From contig VXQZ01000014.1 of the NCBI GenBank assembly GCA_009838735.1, positions 1 to 64,000 on the forward strand: a stretch of DNA of 64,000 bases, given 5' to 3'. The notes under the pieces were generated by a model that ran no database searches, was not told the origin of the DNA, and saw only the letters and a list, made by a program, of their open reading frames with translations. The number at the start of each line of letters is the position of its first letter. Position 1 is the first letter of the stretch. Of the stretch, positions 51,601 through 61,286 are shown in pieces. This stretch comes from Chloroflexota bacterium (GTDB lineage Bacteria; Chloroflexota; Dehalococcoidia; Bin125). Position numbers and translations under genes: made by a program.

Positions 51601-52427
51601 GCGTCGCCTCTTAGCCGGGCGGCGACCGACACATTGGTGATCCCCTTTGGGTTGTCTGGCTGAAGCTCGTGCGCTTCGTCGAAGAACAGACACGCACTCT
51701 CATAATCACCTTCGGCGATCGCACATGCACCGAGATTCGTAACCACTCGAAATTCCAGGTCCACCGACAAGGAACTCTTGGCGCGAACGGATTCGAGCTT
51801 CTCCCGAGCACTTCGAACGTGGCCCAAGTCAATGAGTTGTCGAGCGAGGTCGATTTCGGCTTTAGCGTCGCTGTGTGGACCGGTGGTGTCGCCAGAAGCC
51901 TTGTCTGAGCCCGCCGATGCAGTCGCCTTGGCAACCAAGAAGCCCATATCGGCGCGTAGCGCCTCCACACCAGTCAGAATCTGATTTCGTTGCTGACGAC
52001 CATGCGCTGCTAGCTCCTCGCCACGGTTGGCGAGGGCCGAAATGCCCCACTTACTCTGATAAATCTCCGACAGGAGTTCGCCGAGGAAAACGGAGACGAT
52101 CTCCTCAGCGAGCCTCTCGCTTTCCGCCCTCGATGGCATGTAGAAGTCGCCCTCGGTGATGAAGGAAGAAATGACCTCCTCAGCAGCGAAGTCTCTTTCG
52201 CCGATCTGCGCTAGATGGAAGAGATCCTTGAACTCGTCGCTCCCGACCCACCTCTCCAAGGCAGTTTCTACGCCAGGGACATCGCGACTCCCTGTAGCAC
52301 CCTGGGCATCCGGGTCACCGCGGAACTTATCAGCAGCCGACTTGATAGCTCTGTCGATATCGACGACATCTCGCCAACCGGCGACAACGAGTCTGGCGGC
52401 AATTCCAAGAAGAACTTCAGGGCCCAT
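48624..52427 (-). CDS. TPR-repeat protein with GreA/GreB C-terminal-like and PIN-like domains
   Basis: 1267 aa; multiple TPR motifs; 'GCAVRLRDTLTGEETWWSILDDED...HKFARRLIGSAVGDKIEMRDDLEELTYRVVAI' (GreAB-C); 'GIVLDLPAVLTVHELGIGDQLKARFGCVAVPQHVVDEFQ...VMVSDDVALANLVR' (PIN-like). Confidence 0.75.
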   Translation of the reverse strand: MGPEVLLGIAARLVVAGWRDVVDIDRAIKSAADKFRGDPDAQGATGSRDVPGVETALERWVGSDEFKDLFHLAQIGERDFAAEEVISSFITEGDFYMPSRAESERLAEEIVSVFLGELLSEIYQSKWGISALANRGEELAAHGRQQRNQILTGVEALRADMGFLVAKATASAGSDKASGDTTGPHSDAKAEIDLARQLIDLGHVRSAREKLESVRAKSSLSVDLEFRVVTNLGACAIAEGDYESACLFFDEAHELQPDNPKGITNVSVAARLRGDAERALDLAHRALELEPRNGHAAAIIIESFWEAEEREQLREFITSHAWVTADRSSGLVLADVRAKQGRFEEAAQLCQTLIEDDPKDIGAHLMLSQCLFTEAQASLAKGGAAENTAHERLKQCEEAASRAIELLDSTDLDSQLSSALVVRGFAKALQGHIDAALSDLDDAVRADPRDPSPLHVRGLVLMMAGRYDEARDSLEQVWTDIGSEDVIAPLAEVYLRLGDHLAAKKLIRGKFTFENPGPDDLWKAELVCQVDMETDDEDPAWRSLEESLLKRPEDPWLLAVSATRRRSLRDFVRAEEDLQKALSFSDDSGRPEILFRLGNFYWEMKRFSDAADAYAKVVDDSPLHLLAVDLLGCLAEARRLREALEWSRQIRKTRVEVPKHVIDTEAQILEIVGDLPPAVALREQICARPDVNESDRVRLALLQFRAGLRDAARKTVESLEPSDLQGDPRLLLELAKLKVMLGVDGALNDAYAARRHGIDDPDLHSGYFAIFLAHDHEMAEPELVAPGCAVRLRDTLTGEETWWSILDDEDERYDTSELPANHKFARRLIGSAVGDKIEMRDDLEELTYRVVAIQNKFVRAFQETIAEFSTRFPDNTSLSRIVADEGDITKLIQATERRAQFVRSVEERYREGGFPFAMFSSLIGPSPVEVWRACTVDGSVPIRFAMGDPREADLAQALLPGTQGIVLDLPAVLTVHELGIGDQLKARFGCVAVPQHVVDEFQATNTMAKTMRASGHLGKSDDGRYVFSERHDEGLAAWRDFAQSVLEFVESLERVPAYQVLDLGDAEFAVEALTISGVGAICSDMKLDGTPLVMVSDDVALANLVRATGKEVVNSQGVLEELLRSGALEAEEYSAAVGQLASMHYTFLRLGADDILRRLKANGYISNEETRAMLGTLRGPDSDPRTAVAVVTGLISRVFDRVPLSQLGMILELSMDVLCQGRTTLGTLTRLKDSLEADSKLALSPFEREFVLSRVRTQLDIHSNELA

Positions 52428-52779
52428 GCCGAGATTCCTAACTTCGACTTAGGACATACGGATTACCCACGTTACTCGAACTTGAGGACCATCGTTCAGC
52501 TTTCCACCAACGGTCAACAGCGTCTACATGCGCCAGCACCGTGCAGTATCAACCTCCGAAACGTCGATCCACTCGGCACATTGAATGGGCCAGCTAACAG
52601 CGCCTATCGGGATCAGCCTCTCACCAGTCGGATGTCGGCTATCCACAGCTAGTGGCATTAGACCACTGGCTATGGAGGGCGTTGAGAGAGGTCCTCGATA
52701 AGGACCCCGACGGCTCCATGGGCTTCGCGCCGCTACACCCTTGTACCCCTTGAGTGCCGTCGTGCTCGACTCCTCGCCG

Positions 52780-53161
52780 CTACGGCTCCTGCCGAGGCAG
52801 CACCGACCACCTACCGAGAACAGTTCGTCTCACCTCGCCTCCAGATCGTGCTGCATATGTGGTTCCAGGCTTAGGTCCTGTCTCCAGTGCCCCAGGGTCA
52901 CAAGACAAGCGGTCCAATGCAGCGGCTCGGTCCCCAGGCGCTGGCGGCATAGCGACCGCAACCAGCGCAGGCACTGGTGAGCGGCAGATTCCAGCACAGC
53001 TGCCGGAGCGCCCGTCGCCGCCAGTCCACTTCCTGCTCGCGTCGCCATTCGCCCCAAGGCGCGTCGGCCAGGGGCGGGGTCAGGCCGAACACGCCGATCA
53101 GCCGAGGCTCCATCTGCAGCCGCCGCCGCTCCGGCCGCAGCCAGGCCAAGGTGTCTCTCAC
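52780..53161 (-). pseudogene. C-terminal fragment related to HTH protein 54013-55035
   Basis: EPLHWTACLVTLGHWRQDLSLEPHMQHDLEAR vs EPLHWVGRLVTLGRWGGGLSLERQMQHEFEVR; PLADAPWGEWRREQEV vs PPAEAPWDQVRRETEV. Confidence 0.75.
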
Positions 53162-53462
53162 CGACTTGCGCTCGGCTCAGGCCACCCGCCGCTCGAAGAT
53201 CAGGTCGGCTGCCGCCCAGTGGACCTGCTCCTCGCCTGGTTCCGCCTTATCCGTGGCCAGCCCGGGGAACACGCGGCAAGGCTGTGGCAGGGACTGCCGT
53301 CGCGCATTCTCGTCCCCAGCACTTGCATTCTTCGTCTTGCCGTCGTCATTCCTGCTTCTCTACCCCTATGGGAGACGGCCCGGGCTGCCGCCGGCCGGAC
53401 CGGTTCCGCGTTCCAGGACAACGCGGTCAATCCGGAACCTGAATAGGCGAGGCTCGAGAGCC

Positions 53463-53711
53463 CTAAATCTGGTTTAGGTCAACCATCAAGCTAAAGCTTG
53501 CCCACTGGCCGAGCGTATCGACGAGCAGGCGATCATTGGTGTCTATGTGCTTCATCAGCTCGTCGCGGATCGCAGCCGATGATGTGTTGTTCAAACGCAC
53601 GACCCACGTCGACTGGAGCGCTCTCTTCGCCCCCCATCCTTCGAGGACGTCATACAGGGCCTGATAGTTTTGGCCCGGCAAGACTAAGTCGTAGCTGATG
53701 AGATAGACCAT
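53463..53711 (-). CDS. Cas2-like/SinR-like small protein
   Basis: MVYLISYDLVLPGQNYQALYDVLEGWGAKRALQSTWVVRLNNTSSAAIRDELMKHIDTNDRLLVDTL; ATG 53711. Confidence 0.6.
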   Translation of the reverse strand: MVYLISYDLVLPGQNYQALYDVLEGWGAKRALQSTWVVRLNNTSSAAIRDELMKHIDTNDRLLVDTLGQWASFSLMVDLNQI

Positions 53712-54012
53712 TGCTTCGTCCTTCCATCTCTCTGTTGCCGGCAACGAGAGCGACGCACCGACAGCCGACTCTTGGTCGGTCGGTAGCATGTCGGAGCAGC
53801 TTAGCTCGTCGACATCCCGACCAACTTGGAGAGGCCGTTGTCACTGCCTCTACACTGCAGTGGGACCAGACCCTCGACCACAACCATCTCTTTGCGCAAG
53901 TCCACATTCTCTTTCCGCAGGGCATCGGTCACCTGACACAGCTCGTCCACAACCCGATTCAGCTCGCGCTCAAACTCCTGTTGGCCAGTCGCCCGGTCCC
54001 TTCACTCCCCAG

Positions 54013-55035
54013 TCAGGACGCCTTGGATCGCCCCCCGTTCCGACCCCGGCCGGAACGTCGCGCCACGCCTGGGGGCAGTAACTCGGACCGGCGCACCTCG
54101 AACTCATGCTGCATCTGACGCTCCAGGCTCAACCCGCCACCCCAGCGACCGAGGGTCACGAGCCGGCCTACCCAGTGCAGGGGCTCGGCCCATAGTCGCT
54201 CACGACGCAGCTCCCGCAGTCGTTGCTGGCGCAGCTGGACCTCGGTCTCCCGCCGCACCTGGTCCCATGGGGCCTCGGCCGGGGGCATGGTCAGCGAGTG
54301 GTCGTCGACCAGCTGGATCTCCAAGCTCAGCAGGCGTTCCTCCAGCTGCAGACAGGTCACGGTGTTGGGCGGCTCCTCCAGGGTGCGCCGGGTCCGTCGC
54401 CACTCGGCCACGACGGGCAGCGCCGCGCCGTAGACCTCGGCGTCGTCTGGGGCCGGCTCGATCGCCACCAGACCGATGTCACCCAGATGGCCCTTCGCAC
54501 CTGTCACCCGGGGCGCCACCGCCATTCGAATCTGCTCCAGGTCGTCGCCCGCCTCCCAGAGTTCCTCCAGCAGCCCGCCGGTTTTGCGCTGCAGGTCCGC
54601 CAACCGCCGCTCAACGCGCCGCAGCTGCTTGTGCAGGCTGGCCGGTGTCCTGCGCTCCGACGCCGCCCGCGCCTCGGACGCTTCCAGCTCGCGCTCAAGC
54701 GCCTGGGTCATGTGGGGGGTCAGTTGGGGGGAGGCCAGGGCCCGCCTCAGGGTGCGCTCACTCACGCCCAGCCGATCAGCCGCCTGCACCCGTCCCTGCT
54801 CCTCCACCAGGTCCTGTAGGAAGCCCCGCAGCCGCCCCGCCTCCGCCTTAGCCGTCACCCCACCACCCCTCGCATCGTCCTCCCTACCCGTCCGTCCGCT
54901 GTCCGGACTATCGCCGACGTGCCCCACTTCCGTGCAGCCCGCTGGCGCAGAATCTCCCCCGGACTCCCCACCCCTGGAGTTGTCCTCACCCCGCAAATCA
55001 CTGGGTTTGCGCTCATCCCGACCCATTTGCCACAA
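54013..55035 (-). CDS. HTH-containing coiled-coil regulatory protein, divergent from replication-relaxation gene
   Basis: 340 aa; 'LVEEQGRVQAADRLGVSERTLRRALASPQLTPHMTQALERE'. Confidence 0.55.
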   Translation of the reverse strand: MWQMGRDERKPSDLRGEDNSRGGESGGDSAPAGCTEVGHVGDSPDSGRTGREDDARGGGVTAKAEAGRLRGFLQDLVEEQGRVQAADRLGVSERTLRRALASPQLTPHMTQALERELEASEARAASERRTPASLHKQLRRVERRLADLQRKTGGLLEELWEAGDDLEQIRMAVAPRVTGAKGHLGDIGLVAIEPAPDDAEVYGAALPVVAEWRRTRRTLEEPPNTVTCLQLEERLLSLEIQLVDDHSLTMPPAEAPWDQVRRETEVQLRQQRLRELRRERLWAEPLHWVGRLVTLGRWGGGLSLERQMQHEFEVRRSELLPPGVARRSGRGRNGGRSKAS

Positions 55036-55106
55036 CTCCTATCTCCTGTACACGGGTGGTTTCCCGTGTGTGGGGCAACCGCCGTCCGGACAGCCGGACA
55101 ATGTAA

Positions 55107-55127
55107 CGAACATAGCATACGTGTTCG
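55107..55127. promoter_or_regulatory. Candidate operator: CGAACA-N9-TGTTCG palindrome in divergent intergenic region
   Basis: Perfect 6-bp arms plus two CATACG direct repeats. Confidence 0.45.
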
Positions 55128-55200
55128 CATACGATGGGACAGTGTCTCGAACCGCCCTTCGGGAGTGAAACAAGGACGACCGAGCTGGGAGCGGGCCGAA

Positions 55201-56837
55201 TGCGAGAGATCGAGCGCGACTTGCTCAGGCTCGTGGCCGAACTGCCGCTGGCCGACCGGATCGAGCTAGCCCGGCTCTCGCCCTGGTCCGAGCGCGCCGT
55301 CTACCAGCGCCTCGGGGGACTTGAGCGGGCCGGATTGGTCGAGAGCCTGGCCCACGCATCCGAGTCAATCAGACCAACCCGCCGGTTCCTGCTCAACGAA
55401 GCCGGGATCAAGCGGGTAGCGCTGAGCAGCGGATGCAGCCCCGGGGAGATCCTGGGCCAGCTTCCGGTCTCGCAGCCCTGGCGGCGGACGCTGCTCGGGC
55501 GCTTGGACTCGGTCGCCGTGATCTACCGGCTGGGCTGCGCTGTGGCCGAGCTGGGGCAACCGCCGCGCCTGCGCTGGTACCGCTCGCAGCCGGCCGACGC
55601 GGCCCTGGGACTCGGGGACGGTCGCACCCTGGCCGTCGTCCGCTGGGGCCGCACCGCCGACCGGACCGCGTTCGGCGTGCGCCTGAGCCGGCTGCGCGAG
55701 GGGCCGTCGTACTCAGGCGCGCTAGTGCTCGCGCCCGACGAGGTGCGGCTCAAGCACGCCCGTCGGCTGCTGCGGCAGGCTCCGTTCATCTGCTTCTTCG
55801 CCCTCGAGCGGGACGCGGCCTGGGCGAACAGCGAACCGCGTATCTGGCGCGAACCGAACGCCGGGGTCAGGCTCAGCCTCACCGAGGCCTTGAGCTACGT
55901 CCGTCCAAACGGTCGGTGGGCGGTCGAGCCATCGCTGCGGGGCACGCAGTCTCCAGACCCGCTGGACATCCGGCGAGACGCGCCGGCGCCGGACTGGCTG
56001 CTGCCCGCTCGGCTCAAGCCGGCTCTGAAGCGCACGCTCGACCTGGTCGGCGACTGGCCCTGGATCAGGGCCGACCACCTGGCCCCGCTGCTCGGCGTCG
56101 CCCGGCGCCGCGTCTCAAAGCTCACCGCCGAGCTGGAACGGTTGGACCTGCTCACCGCTCCTCGGATCGACGGCAAGCGGCGGCTCGTAGTGAGCGACCG
56201 CGGACTGGCCCTGCTCGCCCGCCGCGATCGCGCCTCGGTCGGCGCGGCGCGCAAGCGCTGGAGCGCCAGTCTCATTGATCCTGAGGGTCCGCTTGAGTGG
56301 CGCAATCTGCGCGGCCGCCGGACCCGCCAGCTGCTCCGCAACCTCACCCATACCGAGGCCGCGCACGGGTTCCTGGCGGCGCTGGCCCACCAGGGTCATG
56401 CGAACGGGTGGCGGTTCACCCAACTCGATCCGCCGCAACGGGCCTCGCGCTACTTCCGCTTCGAGGATCGGTTGCACTCGATCCAGCCCGACGCCTTCGG
56501 CGTGCTGCGCCACGAGGGGCGCGAGCAGCCGTTTTTCCTCGAATGGGAGCGGCGCGCGATCCGGCCCTCAACGATGGCGGCCAAGCTCGCCCCCTACATG
56601 CGCTACTACTCGTCCAAGCGCCCGCTCGAGGATCACGGCGCGATCCCGCTCGTGCTGGTCGCGTTCGAGGACGCCTTGGCCGCCGATCACTTCCTGCGGG
56701 TTACGCGGGAGCAACAGGACATCGCCGGCGTGAGTCTGCCGCTCCTGATCACTCATCGCGACGCCATGACCGAGTCCGGGCCGCTCGGCCCCGTTTGGCG
56801 TTCAGCCGATTGCTCGAGGCTCAGCAGCTGGCCGTGA
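55201..56837 (+). CDS. Replication-relaxation family winged-helix protein
   Basis: ORF 55134..56837; N-terminal wHTH 'IELARLSPWSERAVYQRLGGLERAGLVE', C-term 'HSIQPDAFGVLRHEGREQPFFLEWERRAIRPSTMAAKLAPYMRYY'. Confidence 0.75.
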
Positions 56838-57003
56838 CCGTTTGACCCGGTAGCACGGCAAACAGGACAGGCTCAAGTTGACGCTGACCGGCCGGAGGAG
56901 TTCGGCCGGAGTTCGCGACCGCAGCATTCAATAGACGAAACGCGCTCCGCCGCAGCGCTCAAACTGGGCAGCCCGGCTAGGCTGAGTTGGCGGGCTGGAG
57001 ACG

Positions 57004-60000
57004 ATGCCGGCGGTGCTCCGAAATCCAAAAGGCGCTCTCAGCATATTCGTGTTCTGCGCGCTAGTCGCGGTCGCGACAACACTCGTCGATCTCGGGGACA
57101 GGGTGGCAAGTGCCGCCGATCCCCGCGTCGTCCAGATAGAGGTTGGGCTCTCACGCAGTTGCGCTGTGCTAGCCGACGGTCGCATCACCTGTTGGATGAG
57201 CGACTGGCAGGACGGGGAAGTCGAAGCCCGCTCCCTACGTTACCGGCAGGTCTCGATGGGCGATTATCGGACCTGCGCGCTCACGCTCGACGGCAGGCTG
57301 ATCTGCGACGGCTGGGAGGTGGGTGAAAGCGGCGTGCGCTACCGCTCCGTCAGCGTAGACGGCACGAACGACTGGAGCGTATGCGCGATCAGGGAAGACC
57401 GCAGCGTCTGGTGTCTTGACCGACTGGATTCGAGTCCGCTTGCGCTGCCGGATGAGCGCGACTTCGATTCGCTCAGCATCGCTGGCTACCACGCATGCGC
57501 GGTGAGAAGCGATGGAACGGTCCATTGTTGGCTGCCGCTGACCGCCTATCATTCCATCCTCCCGCTCAAGCCTCCGGCTGGGAGGTTCGTGAGCGTGAGT
57601 GTAGCCAACGGCTTCGCTTGCGGGCTGCGGATCGACGGGCGTATCAGCTGTTGGGGACGGGACAGACATGGTGAGACCGCAGCTCCAGAGGGGAGATATC
57701 TGTCGGTCGACGCCGGTCATGGTCGGGCGTGCGCCGTTCGCCAGGACGCCTCGTTGGCCTGCTGGGGCGACGTTCGGCTGGGCGAGAAACTGCCGCAGGG
57801 GCGCTATCGCGCGGTGAGCGTGGGACGCGGCAGCCACTGCGCAATCACCGAGGCCGGCCAAGTCGCCTGTTGGGGAGAACGAGACGGGACGTGGAACGGT
57901 GCGCCCGCCCAGGAGGCGCCTGCGGGCCCCTTCGTCAAGGTGGTGCAGCGCGCTGGCAATGGGCTGTGCCTGCTGCGGGCGGACGGCGATCTGTTCTGCA
58001 ATGCACGATTTAACTACCCGTTTCACCGCGCTCACGGTTCCGTTACGGCGCTCGCAAGTCCCGGCGAGATTTGCGCCGTCCTTGCCGACACGACCCTGTC
58101 TTGCACCGTCAACAGGAGCGAGTACCCCGAGATCCCCTCCGACGTTCAGGCCGACTGGTCTGGCGGCGTGCCGGCGGGCCAATTCTCCGCCGTCGCCGGG
58201 CATCAACACGGTTACCCACCCTACGGTCACTGGTGTGCGCTGCGGCTCGACGGCGGCGCACAGTGCTGGGGCGCCGACGCGCATGGCCAAGCCAGCGCGC
58301 CGGCCGGTCGGTTCACCCAGATTGCGATCGCTGATCGGCGTAGCTGCGGGTTGCGCGAATCGGGCCGGGTCAGTTGTTGGGGAGCGCCGTTCGGAGACGA
58401 GTCGCCTATGGTTTCGCGGCCTCCGGTTGAGGTCCTGAGGGAGATTTCCACCCTTGCAGTGACGCATGAGCGAGTGTGCGGACTGCAGTCAGACGGCCGC
58501 GTGTCCTGCTGGGATGGGCAAACTGCGTGGCGATCTGATCCGAGCCGGCAGGGCTATACCCATTTGGAACTGTCCGCTCAGGTGCTCTGCGCCCTCAGAA
58601 CCGACCAGCACGTCGACTGTTGGCTCCGCGGCCGCGTCGGGCTAGACGACCTCCCTCTCTCAGCTGTGCTGGAGAGCGGTGAGCCCGCACGTTTCCGGGC
58701 CATCTCGGTCATTGGCGGTCGCATCTGCGGAGCCCACACGTCGGGCGGTGTCGTCTGCACCCACGCCCACGGCGGTTCATCGCCTTGGCGGCGGATTCCA
58801 CGGTTTGGAGACGAAATCTACAACTGGTTGTCTATCGGTCCCGACAAGGAAGAAGGGACGATGCGCTGTGCGATCACCGTGCAAGGCGACGCGATCTGTC
58901 TGATCCTGTATCAGGCCGACCCGCTGCGCGTCTCGGGTCTCGCATTGCGTGCGGAAGAATGGAGCGAACGCGTCGCAGCTGACGGTCGCTGGCGAGGACG
59001 ATTCAATCTACGGCGTCTGTCTTCGGGCTCAACCGAACTCAGGTTCACGCCCGCACCGACGGGCTCGATGCCGAGCGTCGCCCGGACCTTGAGCTTGCAA
59101 GGTTCCGGCGCAACTGACTCTGCTTGGACATCTGCAGGCGAGGTTATTGCCGGGGGAGCGCGCTGGGGTCAGTTGCAGGCCCGTCAGTGGAGAGATGGTT
59201 CCATCGAGGCATCGCTGGTCGCGCCGGGTGGCGAACGGGTGCTGGCCCACGCGCGATTCTTGCCCGGCGATGCTCCGGCTGATCGCTGGTTCGACAGCGG
59301 CGAGACCTCGGTGCCAGCGCCGGCGACGATGATTGCGGCCACGGGAGAGCGATTCCGGTCGGAGATGGCTTGGGTCCTGCGCTCTGACGGCGCTTTGGAG
59401 CCACAACGCAGAAGCTGGCTGAAGCGGGCTGACGCCGATGGTCCCTATCTCTTCATTGACGGAGGCGCCGACGCGCTCTGCGCGGTGCTCTCCGACGGGA
59501 CGGCCACCTGCTCCGGGCGCTTGCACGCCGAGGTGCCGGATGAGAGATTCACTTCCGTGAGCGTCGGCCGCCGCCACGCCTGCGGTGTGCGAATCGACGG
59601 CGGCATCACCTGTTGGGGCGCCAACCAGTTCGGCGAGAGCGACCCGCCTGCGGGCCGCTTCCAAACGGTCAGCGCCGGCGGCGCACACACTTGCGGCGTT
59701 CGCGCGGATGGTCAGGTCCGCTGCTGGGGGTTGGACTGGCAGGGCCAGGCAACCGCACCTACGGGTCGCTTCACCCTGGTCGCCGCTGGAATGGCTCACA
59801 CGTGCGGACTGACGGACGACGGACGCATCAGCTGCTGGGGCGCGAACGGCCAACAGCAATCCCGGCCGCCCAGTTCGTTGACCTCGCCCGACGAGCGCTA
59901 CCGCTCGGTCAGTGTCGCCGACTGGCACGCTTGCGCGGTGACCACTTCTGGATCCGCCGTGTGCTGGGGGGCGCCCGACCTCCCCGGTTCTGAGCCGCCG

Positions 60001-60198
60001 CGCGGCCAGGTGTTCCGCTCGATCTTCACGTTCGCCCACCGCACCTACGCAATCACCGATGCCGGCGGCGTGGTCTGGTGGGGATTGGACGACTGCGATT
60101 TCTCGACAGTGGAGATGGCACGCCATCCTCATTCACTGAACTGGCATCCCCTGCCGCTGATTTCCATTCCCTCAGACAAGGCACTCTGCCCGCATTAG
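57004..60198 (+). CDS. Secreted RCC1/BLIP-II-like beta-propeller repeat protein
   Basis: 1064 aa; ~20 iterations of 'RFxxVSVGxxHACGVRxDGxIxCWGxNxxGQ'. Confidence 0.85.
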   Translation: MPAVLRNPKGALSIFVFCALVAVATTLVDLGDRVASAADPRVVQIEVGLSRSCAVLADGRITCWMSDWQDGEVEARSLRYRQVSMGDYRTCALTLDGRLICDGWEVGESGVRYRSVSVDGTNDWSVCAIREDRSVWCLDRLDSSPLALPDERDFDSLSIAGYHACAVRSDGTVHCWLPLTAYHSILPLKPPAGRFVSVSVANGFACGLRIDGRISCWGRDRHGETAAPEGRYLSVDAGHGRACAVRQDASLACWGDVRLGEKLPQGRYRAVSVGRGSHCAITEAGQVACWGERDGTWNGAPAQEAPAGPFVKVVQRAGNGLCLLRADGDLFCNARFNYPFHRAHGSVTALASPGEICAVLADTTLSCTVNRSEYPEIPSDVQADWSGGVPAGQFSAVAGHQHGYPPYGHWCALRLDGGAQCWGADAHGQASAPAGRFTQIAIADRRSCGLRESGRVSCWGAPFGDESPMVSRPPVEVLREISTLAVTHERVCGLQSDGRVSCWDGQTAWRSDPSRQGYTHLELSAQVLCALRTDQHVDCWLRGRVGLDDLPLSAVLESGEPARFRAISVIGGRICGAHTSGGVVCTHAHGGSSPWRRIPRFGDEIYNWLSIGPDKEEGTMRCAITVQGDAICLILYQADPLRVSGLALRAEEWSERVAADGRWRGRFNLRRLSSGSTELRFTPAPTGSMPSVARTLSLQGSGATDSAWTSAGEVIAGGARWGQLQARQWRDGSIEASLVAPGGERVLAHARFLPGDAPADRWFDSGETSVPAPATMIAATGERFRSEMAWVLRSDGALEPQRRSWLKRADADGPYLFIDGGADALCAVLSDGTATCSGRLHAEVPDERFTSVSVGRRHACGVRIDGGITCWGANQFGESDPPAGRFQTVSAGGAHTCGVRADGQVRCWGLDWQGQATAPTGRFTLVAAGMAHTCGLTDDGRISCWGANGQQQSRPPSSLTSPDERYRSVSVADWHACAVTTSGSAVCWGAPDLPGSEPPRGQVFRSIFTFAHRTYAITDAGGVVWWGLDDCDFSTVEMARHPHSLNWHPLPLISIPSDKALCPH

Positions 60199-60317
60199 TT
60201 CCTATGCCCATCGTTTTCAAGCACGATCGAGCTCGCAACGTGGCGGCGCTAACGCCATTGTCCAGATTGAATGCTCGTTGGTCGGTGGAGGACGCGGCCG
60301 GCAACCGGTGTCATCCG

Positions 60318-61286
60318 CACTGAGCGAGGCCTTGAGCTACGTCCGTCCCCGGGGTTGGTGGGCAATCGAGCCATCGCCGCAGGGCGCGCAGTTTCCAGAC
60401 TCGCTGGAGATGGAGATCGGGCGAGACGCGCGGGCGCCGGACTGGATGCTGCCCGCTCAGCTCAAGCCGGCCCAGAAGCGCACGCTCGACCTGATCGGCG
60501 ACTGGCCTGGATCCGGGCCGACCACCTGGCCGCGCTGCTCGGCGTCGCCCGGCACCGCGTCTCCAAGCTCACCGCCGAGCTCGAGCGGCTGAAACTGATC
60601 GCATCGCCGCGGATCGAGGGCAAGCGTCGGTTCGTTCTGAGCGACCGCGGACTGGCCCTGCTCGCCCGACGCGACCGCGCCTCGGTCGGCGCGGCCCGCA
60701 ACCGCTGGAGCGCCGACCCGTTAGATCCCGAGGAGCCGCTCCGGTGGCGCAACCTGCGCGGCCGCCGCACACGTCAGCTGCTGCGCAACCTCACCCACTC
60801 CGAGGCCGTGCACGGGTTCTCGGCGGCTCTGGCCGACCAGGCTCATGCGACCGATTGGCGAGTGACTCAGCTCGATCCTCCGCAGCGAGCCTCGCGCTAC
60901 TTTCGCTTCGATGATCGGCTGCACTCGATCCAGCCCGACGCCTTCGGCGTGTTGCGCCGCGAGGTGCGTGAGCAGCCGTTCTTCCTCGAATGGGAGCGGC
61001 GCGCGATCCGTCCCTCGACGATGGCCGCCAAACTGGCGCCATATCTGCGCTACTAGGGGCCAAGCGGCCGGTCGAGGATCACGGCGCAACTCCGCTCGTG
61101 CTGGTCGCGTTCGATGATGAGCTGGCGGCCGATCACTTTCTGCGGGTCGCCCGTAAAGAGCGGGAGCACGCGCGCGTCGACATTCCGCTGTTCATTTCAG
61201 ACGCTGACACCCTCGCCAACTGCGGGCCGTTTGGCCCCGCTTGGCGCTCAAATCATCGCAGGACGCCGGGTCCAGCCATCAGCTGA
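60318..61286 (+). pseudogene. Truncated, frameshifted second copy of replication-relaxation gene
   Basis: Starts at the position equivalent to 55880; two frames joined (SEALSYVRP.../AWIRADHLAALLGVARHRVSKL.../GAKRPVEDHGATPLVLVAF); internal TAG after APYLRY. Confidence 0.85.

Noticed and set aside
53463-53711. CRISPR-Cas locus suggested by the Cas2-like protein
   Set aside because: No repeat array, Cas1 or effector genes seen anywhere in the window.
55433-56278. 281-aa R/A-rich ORF in another frame of the replication-relaxation gene
   Set aside because: Low-complexity alternate frame; the 567-aa frame has recognisable domains and a truncated homologue downstream.
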